NCBI GenBank assembly: GCA_032207245.1
Contig: CM063506.1
Span: 15,804,003-15,868,002, forward strand
Length of the DNA: 64,000 bases
Source: Pardosa pseudoannulata
Lineage: Eukaryota; Arthropoda; Arachnida; Araneae; Lycosidae
Direction of reading: 5' to 3'
Of the stretch, positions 24,701-32,850 are shown piece by piece; position 1 is the stretch's first letter; each line of letters begins with the position of its first letter. The translations under genes and the position numbers were made by a program. Below the pieces are notes generated by a model. It saw only the letters and a list, made by a program, of their open reading frames with translations, made no database searches and was not told the origin of the DNA.

Positions 24701-26142
24701 GTTTTGCTGTGTTTAAATGAACACTTCCAAAATAAGTGCCGCGTATGCGAGCCGTTTTGAGGCAGTGTTTCTGTGTAACCATCCAAAAGGACCAAAAATG
24801 TCGTGTACAGCTGTAGTCCGGTACGTGAGGAAGTCGGAGTCGTTCGTCAAGAAGTGGGTAGCACGTTATAAAGCGGTACAAAATGTTGACGACCTATCGG
24901 AACGGGGTAAACGCCGCTCAACGTCAAAATCGAATCATAAAGTGCTTTAGGTGATTCTTGCATAATCAAAAATAATGGGGGACTGTACAACTTATTAGGT
25001 GAAATGCATTTTAGTTTAATATATATACTACACGGTACAAATGTATTTTTAAGTACTTCGTTTGTATTTTCAAAGAAATAGACGACACGCTCTTATGGAA
25101 GAGACTGTATATTGGATTCTAACCCACGAACTTCGAAACTGAAGGTCAGCGCCCTAAACATTCGGCCAATGCATTCGTTTGAGAGTAGAAAAAAATTTGA
25201 TTTGTAACTCAATTGAATAAAATTACTTAAACATTTTGCCTCTTAAAACTGAGGACTTCCCCTACCCTACAATTTAAATTAAGTTGAACAAAGTTCGGCT
25301 TCGTAGGAGGGCGGTAGTTGAAAAAAGGTTGAGAATCACTGCCCTGGTGTAATATTTCTGACTCTTTTTAAAAATTTAAATTCGTAGAGAATTAGACCTA
25401 ATCATTAATATGTACAAGAAATTAATAATTATTAATGACTCTTCCTTGCTGTTGACGTAACTCTGAGCACAGTGTGTTCCGTTCCGGATGTAAATTTAAT
25501 TAGAGGTCCACCTAGTGAGCCTTTCTAAAAACAATCATTGTCTTCTTCAACGTAGAAGCGTTAAGAGCAATCAATTTACGCTCCCACCCATTTCACGCGG
25601 TGGTGACATATTTTACTACTAATTAATTTCATATATTTGTGTGTTTTGTGTTATGAATAAAAATTATAAAGGAGATTTACAGTCCATTAGATGATTTAAA
25701 CAAAACCCAGCGACCTCATCTAACACAGTGCTTTAGGAAATTTTTAAAATTTTTAAAACAAGCTTTCATTTTTAATATACACATTTAATATTCGGTTAAT
25801 AATCACATAAACAGTCCTCAAATTTTCGAAACAAAGTAAATTAAGCAAAAAGTAATTAAATAAAATTAGAACACAAATGCTGAAAGTACCTTGTATTTGC
25901 AATAATAATTAAAACAGATATGATCAGGAGAAAAATAAGAAAAATATCTGTCATTTAAAAGTTGCTTAAAAGTCATGTGACCCGTTAAATTAGGAAACTC
26001 ACATTAGGTTTGAGTAAATGATGGGGTTAAAATGCTGAAATATTCTTTTAATAACACAGAGCTTAAACTGTCGTTACTTCAGAAACATCGTCATTGTAGC
26101 GTTAAAAGAAAAGACACTTACTAAAACGGTTGCTTTCCACAT
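13799..26142 (-). CDS. Secreted SOUL/heme-binding protein 2-like protein, gene A (five exons, complete)
   Basis: Coding exons on the minus strand are 26142-26122, 21920-21834, 17961-17832, 16216-16045 and 13985-13799: 597 nt, 198 residues plus TAA. Every junction has GT/AG borders and the phases (0, 0, 1, 2) close. The protein starts MWKATVLVALAVFGLIEG, a clear signal peptide, then C.....CPDYTVVEEHPDYEVRSYPA, the CP.YTV..YE.R.Y opening of animal SOUL/HEBP proteins. Next come FMRLFRYISGQN, the hallmark MTVPVR (usually MTAPV), VP and EPATQYAVR, and finally SYYQVGYDAPF....RRNEIWMV, matching the family's closing YD.P....NEVW motif. The length is normal for the family. Family members bind tetrapyrroles or act in stress and cell-death pathways; the ligand of this one cannot be inferred. 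The exons are far less AT-rich than the introns, which are packed with transposons. Confidence 0.93.
14711..15744 (-). mobile_element. Tigger/pogo-type non-autonomous element, family 2 copy 1 (gene A intron 4)
   Basis: The left end CAGTGGACTCCACTTAATG and the right end, read in reverse, TAGTGGACTCCGCTTAATG, are inverted repeats with TA on both sides (14709-14710 and 15745-15746). The subterminal TTATCAATCG..TATTGTTATC motif is also inverted at the two ends. The 1,034-bp element keeps only the N-terminal DNA-binding domain of its transposase. A second copy lies at 38420-39794. Confidence 0.8.
15011..15352 (-). pseudogene. Tigger transposase N-terminal CENP-B-type HTH fragment
   Basis: From the ATG at 15352-15350 the frame reads MEARKRNDLTLKQKIEILNR, then MSQRNAAAQLNISQPLLSKI and LKNHEEL, a psq/CENP-B N-terminal helix-turn-helix. 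In pogo/Tigger transposases and CENP-B this domain binds the terminal repeats. The catalytic core is missing and the frame ends soon after. The 113-residue DNA-binding fragment is intact. It lies in an intron of SOUL gene A in the same orientation, so it could appear in unspliced RNA. Confidence 0.75.
16045..16216 (-). CDS. SOUL gene A, exon 4
   Basis: 172 nt (enters after 1 nt of a codon, leaves after 2) encode QKIEMTVPVRMQITES through EPATQYAV. The acceptor is TTCCCAG and the donor GTAAGTG. It has the same length and phases as the equivalent exon of gene B at 60466-60637. Confidence 0.93.
16259..16370. repeat. Direct repeat D1, left copy (gene A intron 3)
   Basis: A segment of about 110 bp starting GGTACATTCAATAAATAACA is repeated in direct orientation at 17663-17760, also within intron 3. 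The piggyBac-like element lies between the two copies. Confidence 0.65.
16450..17592. mobile_element. piggyBac-like non-autonomous element
   Basis: It is flanked by TTAA on both sides (16446-16449 and 17593-17596), the piggyBac target. The left end GGGGGGATACCACCTTTAA and the reversed right end GGGGACCTATCACCTTTAA are inverted repeats. At 1,143 bp it has no recognisable transposase. It sits in intron 3 of SOUL gene A. Confidence 0.7.
17663..17760. repeat. Direct repeat D1, right copy (gene A intron 3)
   Basis: It matches 16259-16370, including ATTATAAGGTACATTCAATA, TGTTACTCTAAATTA.TTATT and AAAAAAGTTTTATA. It lies just upstream (in gene sense) of the D1 left copy and next to exon 3. Confidence 0.65.
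17832..17961 (-). CDS. SOUL gene A, exon 3
   Basis: 130 nt (43 codons plus 1 nt) encode DYEVRSYPAMTWAST through FMRLFRYISGQNDR, the N-terminal half of the SOUL domain. The acceptor is TTCTTCAG and the donor GTAGGTA. Confidence 0.92.
18251..18725 (+). repeat. Dispersed repeat R3, copy 1 (gene A intron 2)
   Basis: 475 bp homologous to 42571-43050 (same orientation) and 43411-43868 (opposite orientation). Shared blocks are GCTAA.CAGCTAACA.TAATA, CATTTGCCG.CGACAGCTGG, TAGACAGAAA.TTTACAT and GGCTGGGAAAAAGA.TT.AAGG. It ends directly in a microsatellite, as do the other copies. The class is unknown. Confidence 0.7.
18722..18757. repeat. (TA)n(TG)n microsatellite
   Basis: A short compound dinucleotide run at the end of repeat R3 copy 1. 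Confidence 0.85.
19455..20180. repeat. Dispersed repeat R2, copy B
   Basis: Collinear with 10500-11040 outside the minisatellite. The flanking blocks (AAACTTCTAAAAGTTAGAG on the left; TGTTAATATTTTAACAGTAA on the right) are shared, while the middle is expanded into 84-bp units. It lies in intron 2 of SOUL gene A. Confidence 0.5.
19685..20033 (+). repeat. 84-bp minisatellite with an open reading frame
   Basis: Four tandem units of 84 bp, each containing AGTAGTTTGT, CTCAACGGTTTCCATATT and AAGAAAATAT.TT.AAA.TTCATTTAGCTG. Because 84 is a multiple of three, the frame 19654-20043 stays open and encodes a 28-residue repeat (KSSLSLNGFHIATLI.ENIFK and so on). No known protein repeat is recognised. The open frame is probably a by-product of the unit length rather than a gene. 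Confidence 0.85.
20181..21833. other. Gene A intron 2 sequence, no gene; two hairpins
   Basis: No transposon ends or RNA genes are recognised. Perfect hairpins lie at 20923-20953 (TTACCTTAGC arms) and 21481-21506 (GCTCCATCTCG arms, 4-nt loop). The stretch 21150-21700 is less AT-rich and may be a decayed element. Confidence 0.45.
21481..21506. repeat. Perfect 11-bp hairpin
   Basis: GCTCCATCTCG, a CGCA loop, then CGAGATGGAGC. The arms are perfectly complementary and GC-rich in an AT-rich intron. Confidence 0.8.
21834..21920 (-). CDS. SOUL gene A, exon 2
   Basis: 29 codons (phase 0 to 0) finish the signal peptide (VALAVFGLIEG) and start the mature protein with two cysteines and CPDYTVVEEHP. 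The acceptor is TTTTCAG and the donor GTAAGTA. Confidence 0.92.
21978..23286 (+). mobile_element. mariner element (gene A intron between exons 1 and 2)
   Basis: Inverted termini read ACAG.TGGGCTG.AAAGTT (then CGTAGGCT.ACA) from each end, with TA outside (21976-21977 and 23287-23288). The 1,309-bp length is typical of mariner. The transposase on the plus strand is broken by several stops and frameshifts. The element lies in intron 1 of SOUL gene A, just upstream (in gene sense) of exon 2. Confidence 0.9.
22109..23218 (+). pseudogene. mariner transposase, decayed
   Basis: Mariner transposases use a DD34D triad for cut-and-paste at TA. Pieces seen in order are a poorly conserved N-terminal HTH part (22109-22336), a linker matching LGMRKFCAK.VPRELT.DQ (about 22500-22560), TMDETWLYYFTLES with the first Asp (22534-22806 frame), a gap with a frame change, and HQSNASCH then YSPDLAFSDFFLF (22844-23218 frame). 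The second catalytic residue, normally the Asp in HQDN, is Ser here. The spacing from that position to the last Asp is still 34. With stops at several places and a lost catalytic residue it cannot be active. Confidence 0.88.
23287..24148. other. AT-rich intron sequence, nothing recognised
   Basis: Part of intron 1 of SOUL gene A; no transposon termini, RNA or coding motifs found. Confidence 0.45.
24566..25107 (+). mobile_element. Short Tc1/mariner-type element inside the SINE
   Basis: Inverted termini CAGTCT.TTCCATAAGAG.G (then TGTCG) are flanked by TA (24564-24565 and 25108-25109). The 542-bp element keeps an N-terminal piece of a transposase and so is a deletion derivative. Confidence 0.8.
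24717..24950 (+). pseudogene. Tc1/mariner transposase N-terminal HTH fragment
   Basis: 77 residues containing a helix-turn-helix-like stretch (SCTAVVRYVRKSESFVKKWV, then ARYK) and a basic SERGKRRSTSKSN linker resembling the GRPR linker of Tc1-type transposases. The frame stops before any catalytic domain. Only the DNA-binding part of the parent transposase survives. Confidence 0.6.
25342..26121. other. Intron 1 of SOUL gene A, no feature recognised
   Basis: AT-rich intron between the hAT element and exon 1. No transposon ends or coding motifs seen. Confidence 0.5.
26122..26142 (-). CDS. SOUL gene A, exon 1 (coding part)
   Basis: Seven codons, ATG to TTA, encode the start of the signal peptide (MWKATVL). 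The donor GTAAGTG follows at 26121-26115. This exon is far too short for ORF-based detection; I found it by joining the hydrophobic start of exon 2 to an upstream ATG with a good donor. Confidence 0.88.
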
Positions 26143-26210
26143 CTCGATCTTGTAACTTGACTCAGTGAAGAATAAACGTGATATTGATTCATCGAAACGT
26201 TCCTTTTTCC

Positions 26211-26216
26211 TTTATA
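26211..26216 (-). promoter_or_regulatory. TATA box of SOUL gene A
   Basis: TATAAA on the minus strand lies 68 bp upstream of the chosen ATG. Initiation about 25-30 bp downstream (around 26180-26187) would give a short 5' leader and would exclude an out-of-frame ATG near 26192. No other promoter element was recognised. Confidence 0.6.
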
Positions 26217-26894
26217 ATCGGGCGCTATCAGCCTGTCCGGCGATTAGGGACCTTTATCGGGAAAGAAAATAGAAAAGTTGTTATATAAGTTCAGGAAAAC
26301 TCAGCCGCTCGACTCTTTTAACCTTCAGGAGTCTTTTTTTAAAAAATAAATTTTTCTCTCCGACCAAAGTGCCTTTGTTTCCCGGATGGATCCAAAAGTT
26401 CTTTGTTACGTAAATAGACAGTTAAACAAAACGGAACGAGCGTTTATTTAATCTTCGTGTCGTTATTCGCTATTGTATTCCAGAGGGGAAAAAAAAGATC
26501 AAACCGCAGTGAGAATTTTAGGAAATGCAGTGGAAAATATGAAATAAATTTACGAGATTACGGGAACTGAATCGGTATACTGATCACACACCAATATTTT
26601 TCGAATAGAAGTGGTTACATTTTTTTTTATTTGAAAAAAAAAAAGAAACGTGGTAAAGGAATCAAAATAGTTTGTTGTCAAATAGATTCTTGTTTTACAT
26701 AATTTCTTATTCAGATGCATTGTAATTACACAATGCTTTAGAAGAGGAGTTTCCACAAAACTTTGTGGTCCAAGGTGAAAATCAGAGAATTTATAATTAA
26801 AACAAATTTCACATTTTTATAGTAAATATAATATTATCTGATTGATTTACTGAGTATTAATGTAACTATTCATGCCCATTATAACTTTTTATAT

Positions 26895-26921
26895 AACATA
26901 TATTATATATATGTATGTATG

Positions 26922-26974
<53 letters not shown>
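26895..26974. repeat. (TATG)n/(TA)n microsatellite
   Basis: A simple repeat upstream of SOUL gene A. Confidence 0.9.
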
Positions 26975-27811
<837 letters not shown>

Positions 27812-28299
27812 TTGACTAAAGAACTGGGTTCCCCCGCCAACTTGACGATAATGGTTTAAGTATGGTCACCTAACATTTTCTTCTGATGTTTCCGTGTCTA
27901 AACAATCTGTATCTATATTATAATTTATATGATATTTGCATCCAACTCTCCTTGTGTCACTCTTTTCTTATATATTATAAACGTGCTCAATGCTGAAAAT
28001 AATTAAATATAACAAACCATCAATGGTTCCCTACGGCTGATTTTTAATAATTTGGAGCTGTTGAGTTTGTAAGCTGTTAAGGGATTAATTGCCCATAAAT
28101 ATAAATGTCCGGTTTTCAAGTCGTTTTCTTTGATTAAGTAAGAGTATATAATTCTATTACGATTGCGCAATGTGACTTAATTAAAGTCGCCAGAAGAAGA
28201 AAGAAATACAATGTTTGGATGGATTACCTTTCATGTTTTAGTAAATAAAACCAATATTTTCGCCAAATTTGCCAAAGGATATCCAATTCTTAAATAGTC

Positions 28300-28301
<2 letters not shown>

Positions 28302-28359
<58 letters not shown>
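28302..28359. repeat. (TA)n microsatellite
   Basis: A simple repeat of about 58 bp just left of the Helitron-like element. Confidence 0.9.
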
Positions 28360-28361
<2 letters not shown>

Positions 28362-28391
28362 TGTAATATATGAAAATTATTACACCTAAAA

Positions 28392-28826
28392 TCTTTATAT
28401 GTAAAATTCTTCAGTCAGTGTGTTTGTAATGGAACTCCTCCTAAACAGCTGGAATGATATTGATGAAATTTTGTGCATGTAATTAAGTTTAGATTCACAA
28501 TTTATTCAGATAAAAAATATACTTTTATTAAAAATCTAGAATTGCGCTCTTACTGATGATATTATAATGCTGCCAACGTATCTGTGGCGCAGTGCTCAGC
28601 GCAACAGGCTTCAGTACGAAAAGTCCCAGGATCAATTCCCGGTACAGGCGATGTGGATATTTGATTTTAATCTAATTACGTTTGGGAGGACCTGCGTAAA
28701 GTATATTTACAATATTTTTTCCTTATTTTTCCATCAACAAGGTCCAATTTATAATTTATTTAAAAACATTTTACAATTTTAGGATTTACAGGGTTAAAAA
28801 AGGACAACTTATGTCGGGTCGTCTAG
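28392..28826 (+). mobile_element. Non-autonomous Helitron-like element with a tRNA-like insert
   Basis: It begins TCTTTATATG after an A and ends GTCGTCTAG before a T, matching Helitron ends (5' TC, 3' CTRR, insertion between A and T). The 5' part TGTTTGTAATGGAACTCCTC and GATGAAATTTTGTGCAT is typical of arthropod Helitrons. Inside, 28584-28650 contains GTGGCGCAGTGCTCAGCGC and GGATCAATTCC, resembling tRNA A and B boxes. A clear 3' hairpin is not obvious, so this is moderate support. Confidence 0.6.
28584..28650 (+). other. tRNA-like pseudogene segment
   Basis: GTGGCGCAGTGCTCAGCGC (A box) and, about 40 bp on, GGATCAATTCC (B box-like; canonical GGTTCGAATCC) have tRNA spacing. A complete cloverleaf with paired acceptor stem is not evident, so it is a decayed tRNA relic rather than a working gene. 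Confidence 0.45.
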
Positions 28827-29010
28827 TATCTATCTAAAATTCTCCTTTTTCCCCTTCTCATTATTTAACACTTTATTTTCCAGTAGTAAAATGTTAGATT
28901 AAAGGAGTGGTCGTCGACTTAAATTTGTTTTGATAGTCTAACGCTAAATTAACACTAGAATAAATACTAATTTTCTGTCCACATTTTTCAGCTGTCCCAG
29001 GAAAATAGTT
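28827..29010 (-). repeat. Dispersed repeat R3, diverged partial copy
   Basis: Shares TCAAAGGAG-like, GTCGACTTAAA and TTTTCTGTC..CA.TTTTTCAGCTGTC blocks with the minus-strand R3 copy at 43411-43868. More diverged than the other three copies. Confidence 0.4.
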
Positions 29011-29297
29011 TCACTTCTCTAATATCTAAATTGCAGCATGTGTCATTTTCGAGCTCACTTAAATGATCAAAGTTCACTCTTGACTCCCAAAAAACTCTGA
29101 ATAATCAAAGTCTCAAGGGAATGAAATTACGTAATTTCTCGCTATGGAGTGTGAAAAATCCTTGAAAGATGCATTTTTCTTGTTCATTCGAGGCTGATTC
29201 CTTGCCTTGTAAAGACGGTTTTTCGACCCGTTCAGTTTTATCCTCAATAAAGTTCCACAACGTTGAACGCTTTCTTTAATTGAACCACGTATTGAAA

Positions 29298-30118
29298 TGT
29301 ACTTACAATACTTACTAGTGTTCGTTATTTTAAGGGGAAACACAGTAAAATATACTCCACAAAATTAAAAGTAAACGCCTTTAACTAAAATATTTATTAA
29401 ATACATTATTTATTTACAGATATTTTCTCAATTATTGTATGATATTCATTACTTCGATAGTCATAAATATAATAATTCATTACAATCTTCTTTTTTGTTG
29501 TTGTTGTTTAAATGCTATTGCTTAATCAAAATATTGGAGTAATTACCTGAGGCCCAGGTAACAATCATGAATATGTTAAATCGGTTTACCTCCAGGAATT
29601 TTAGGGGAAGCAGTGTATCCGGACGGATCTCTAGGCAAAATCAACCTCAGTGAGGGCTTAAGGTCGTCACTTGCTTCCTCCGGCTCTTGGCTGAGGAATC
29701 GAGCAAAATCTCTGTTTGCTGTCCCGGGCTCTCGATGCACTCTGCAACTCTTAACTCCCGACCTCGACTGTCTTCCAACATTTTTTCAACAACGTTACAC
29801 CTCAATTCAACGCCCCTTTTTCTCTTTTCCAATCACTTATTTTCTCCCATCTGCATCCCCTTCGCGCATGCAGGTGGGCTCATTAAAATGCCCCCTTTGG
29901 TGAAAATTGACATTATTGCCTAACCACTGCCCCCATATCTCACGGCTGCATCCCTGCCTGGACTTGACCGCTACAATTCTGCAACTCCATCAGCTATAAC
30001 TCCTCCGCAGGGGTCCCTCATTAAAACTCGAAGTCCACAGCTGCGTCTATATTCTTAGAAATCTAGTCTACAGCTGTGTGTGCACGTGCTGCCCATAGAG
30101 AGAAAGTACATCAGTACA
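29298..30118. repeat. Dispersed repeat R1, copy B (LTR-like)
   Basis: The second copy of the block at 6979-7809, in the same orientation, with similar LTR-like TGTACTTAC...GTACA termini. Short open frames within it are not coding. Confidence 0.5.
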
Positions 30119-30220
30119 GCACGACTGCACTGGACTTAGACTAGAACTTCTAATTATCCGAGCGATTCAAATAATAGAAGTTAACTTCTTGTGTAATAGG
30201 CGAGAAATTTTCCCTGATTA

Positions 30221-30320
<100 letters not shown>

Positions 30321-30443
30321 GTAAAACTTAATACTTTAATCCTAAACTAAAATTACTAACTCCTCTATTTAAAAAAACCCCAAATCCGCAATTTCATCAT
30401 CTTTTTAGTGGACTTTCGGCGTTAAACTCTTTTGTTTCCTTCC

Positions 30444-30665
30444 TGTTGGCGAGCTTAACTCACCAACCTATATTGATAATTAAGAGCATTTAAAAGCACT
30501 TATAATTTGCAGAGTAACAAATTCCTTTCTCAAGCGGTTAGCTTCCCCAAAAGTTATATAAGGCTGTGCGACCATCCTTTGCTGGATTTTTGCTCTGTAT
30601 GTTGCCTAATAAAGATGCTGCCAAACCTATCCTGAAAAATCGTATTCTTTTTCGATCACGCTACA
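30444..30665 (+). mobile_element. Candidate solo LTR (Copia-like)
   Basis: It begins TGTTGGCGAG and ends CGCTACA, with TATATAAGG near 30555 and CTAATAAAG near 30608, the promoter and poly(A) order of an LTR on the plus strand. The flanking target duplication is imperfect (CTTCC/TCCTC region), so the limits are tentative. Confidence 0.4.
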
Positions 30666-30670
30666 TCCTC

Positions 30671-30837
<167 letters not shown>

Positions 30838-31474
30838 TGTGGGTGTGTATTTGTATGTGTGTAAATACCCAAGAAACTTTTAGATTCTGATCATGTCAAA
30901 TCATCTTCGATATGGCACTTGGCATGTACTTTCAACAAAGTAATTAGCTTAATAGCTTTAAGATGTTTAATGATAGAAAAACAAGCAGTTTAACGCAACT
31001 ATAACAACGATTTCCATTGACTAAAACTATATGTTACATCTTCCTGGTCAATTATCCACATTTTTTTTCTTTGCGTGACTCCAAAATGACTGGCTTATGT
31101 ATACAGTCTATTCAACTCCATTCTTTGTTATTATAAATTTCTTTTTCTATTGTGGAGATAGCGCGATGGGGATAATTGAGATTTCCTATAAATTTCGTGA
31201 AAAATTTTTAACAAATCACTTTTGACAAACGTGACCAAAATCAAATCCACACAGGATTTTAAGCTGGTTTATGATCCGTTGCATAACAGTTCGTTAACTT
31301 GACCAGGTTTAATTTTAACAGATATTAATATCATTTTAAACCATTTCTATTGGACTCTAAGGGCTGGCCTCCCCAAAGTCATTTAACGGCTAATCGTGAT
31401 TAATCTCTGTTAAAACGGAGAATTGAGTTTCACCATTAGTTGTCGCCATGGGTTAATCACGGTTAGCCATTAAA

Positions 31475-32193
31475 TAACGTCACCAGACGTCCCGTTTTCA
31501 ACGGGACTGTCCCTTTTTAGAATTACAAGTCCCGGTGTCCCCGAAATGGACTGAGGGACTCAAAATTGTCCCGTTTTTAGAAACCACGCGAAAAATGTAA
31601 TTATGGAAAAGCAATATATTGACTGTAATAAAGATACTGAAGTTTTTGACGAATTTTCATTAATTTCTAATTACATTACATCGCAACAAAATAACAGAAT
31701 GGAATAATTTAAATGTTTACCCGGAAACCCGTTGGGTGGAAGTATTCAAACACTACCGCGCCAACAATCTTCAACATAAAAACTTTTCTATTGTAACTGA
31801 AAGTATTTTATGTTTGCCTGCTACAAATGCTCCAGTAAAAAGATTATTTTGTATTATGAACAAATTGTGGACATGTGAGAAAACCCAGTTACAAATTTCA
31901 GTTCTAAAGGAGATGCTGATAATTAAAGTGAATATAAAAAAAACGTGCCAAGAGTTTCATTCTTACTTGAAATCGTCACCAACTATATTAAAACAAATTT
32001 GTTCTTCTGATAAATATAAATATAACTAAACATTTTGGGTACCTATATTTTATGATTCGTAACTTTTAAGCTAACTAACTTTTTCTAAATAAATAACTTT
32101 AAAAAAGTGGGGTTTTTTTTTCATTGACTACCTATGATTTGACCTAAATAAACCAATGTCCCGTTTTGAGTCAAAAAATAAATGGTCACGTTA
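31475..32193 (+). mobile_element. hAT element with perfect 8-bp target duplication
   Basis: Short inverted termini TAACGT.ACCA, flanked by the exact duplication CCATTAAA (31467-31474 and 32194-32201). Inside both ends GTCCCGTTTT recurs in inverted orientation. The 719-bp element retains the last part of its transposase and is a deletion derivative. Confidence 0.8.
31736..32029 (+). pseudogene. hAT transposase C-terminal dimerisation domain
   Basis: 97 residues include ESILCLPATNAPVKRLFCIM, then NKLWTCEKTQLQISVLKEML. This is the hAT dimerisation motif: (C/L)PATNAPVER.FS.M, then a conserved region spaced about 15 residues later. It is the C-terminus of a hAT transposase; the BED finger and RNase H-like core are missing. 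The frame is open upstream without a natural start, so this is a remnant. Confidence 0.75.
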
Positions 32194-32296
32194 CCATTAA
32201 ACGACATTGGTGAGACCGGCCCTAAAAATTAGAAATGCCAGTAGAATCTGGCGATATTGCTGGATCAGAATGTACAGCTGATTCGTTCGAATAGCT

Positions 32297-32404
32297 ACTG
32301 TCAACTTTTTGCTTCACGAAATCTAACTAGACCGAGTCAACAACTTAAAGCTGATTCCTAATGGCTATGAACATCTATACTAGCAGCGGGATTAGAACTT
32401 ATAT
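32297..32404 (-). mobile_element. SINE S1, truncated old copy (minus)
   Basis: Diverged match to the S1 consensus (CTACTGTCAACTTTTTGC, CTTAAAGCTGATTCC, GGGATTAGAACTT). It ends where the next SINE copy and its target duplication begin. Confidence 0.55.
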
Positions 32405-32417
32405 AGCCCTGTGTCGG

Positions 32418-32598
32418 TGAGCCGAACGATGGCCGATTGATTAGGATGCTGGCCTTCGGTACCGGAGTTCGTGGGTTCGAATCCATTATATGGCATGGAT
32501 GTTCGTAGCCGTTCGGAATCGGCTTTAAGCTGTAGACCCAGGTCTCATTAGCTCTCGTGTTGCAGAAAGTAGACCGTAACGCTTCGAACCAAACCAAA
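32418..32598 (+). mobile_element. SINE S1, full copy (plus)
   Basis: tRNA-related head with A box-like GATGGCCGATTGATTAGGAT and perfect B box GGTTCGAATCC, then a body with GGCTTTAAGCTGTAGACCCA and the end CCAAACCAAA. The exact 10-bp target duplication is CCTGTGTCGG (32408-32417 and 32599-32608). It is a Pol III-type retroposon of about 181 bp. Confidence 0.9.
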
Positions 32599-32667
32599 CC
32601 TGTGTCGGCGAATAGCTCCCTACCGATCAACCATTGTACGGCAAAATGTACATTGAATTATCTACCA

Positions 32668-32850
32668 AGGGAATAATAACGATGGCTGAATGAGTAGGGC
32701 ACTCTTCTTTGGTAATGGAGTTTGAGGGTTTGAATCTCCCTAAGGCATGGATGTTCGCAGATGTTCGGTATCGGCATTAAGCAATAATTTCCAGTCTCAT
32801 TAGCCTTCGTATAGCAAAACAGTAGACCATAGCGCTCCAAACCAAACCAT
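32668..32850 (+). mobile_element. SINE S1, diverged copy (plus)
   Basis: Recognisable by GATGGCTGAATGAGTAGGGC, GGTTTGAATCTCC (B box with changes), GGCATGGATGTTCGCAG and the CTCCAAACCAAACC end. Confidence 0.8.

Larger units (their letters stand above)
24467..25170 (-). mobile_element. tRNA-derived SINE S1, interrupted copy (minus)
   Basis: Two halves, 24467-24565 and 25108-25170, match the S1 SINE seen elsewhere in the window (tail side GGTTTGGAGCGCTACAGTCT; head side with AACCCACGAACTTC). An 11-bp direct duplication GCATTCGTTTG flanks the whole (24456-24466 and 25171-25181). The middle is replaced by the Tc1-like insertion at 24566-25107. Confidence 0.8.
24149..25341. mobile_element. hAT element (non-autonomous) hosting two nested insertions
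   Basis: The left end CAGTGGTTTTCAACCGGGGC and the reversed right end CAGTGATTCTCAACCTTTTT are hAT (Charlie-like) inverted repeats. The 8-bp target duplication is CCCTAGTG (24141-24148) versus CCCTGGTG (25342-25349), one mismatch. With the nested SINE and Tc1-like element removed, the hAT is only about 0.48 kb and has no transposase. It lies in intron 1 of SOUL gene A. Confidence 0.8.
31361..32222. mobile_element. TAA-flanked MITE (PIF/Harbinger-like) split by a hAT element
   Basis: The left end GGGCTGGCCTCCCCAAAGTC and the reversed right end GGGCCGGTCTCACCAATGTC are inverted repeats continuing into TTTAA.GG. TAA lies on both sides (31358-31360 and 32223-32225), the PIF/Harbinger 3-bp target. 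Without the 719-bp hAT insertion and its 8-bp duplication the MITE would be about 135 bp. Confidence 0.65.

Noticed and set aside
28584..28650. A functional tRNA gene
   Set aside because: The B box is changed and no paired acceptor stem is visible; it lies inside a Helitron-like element.
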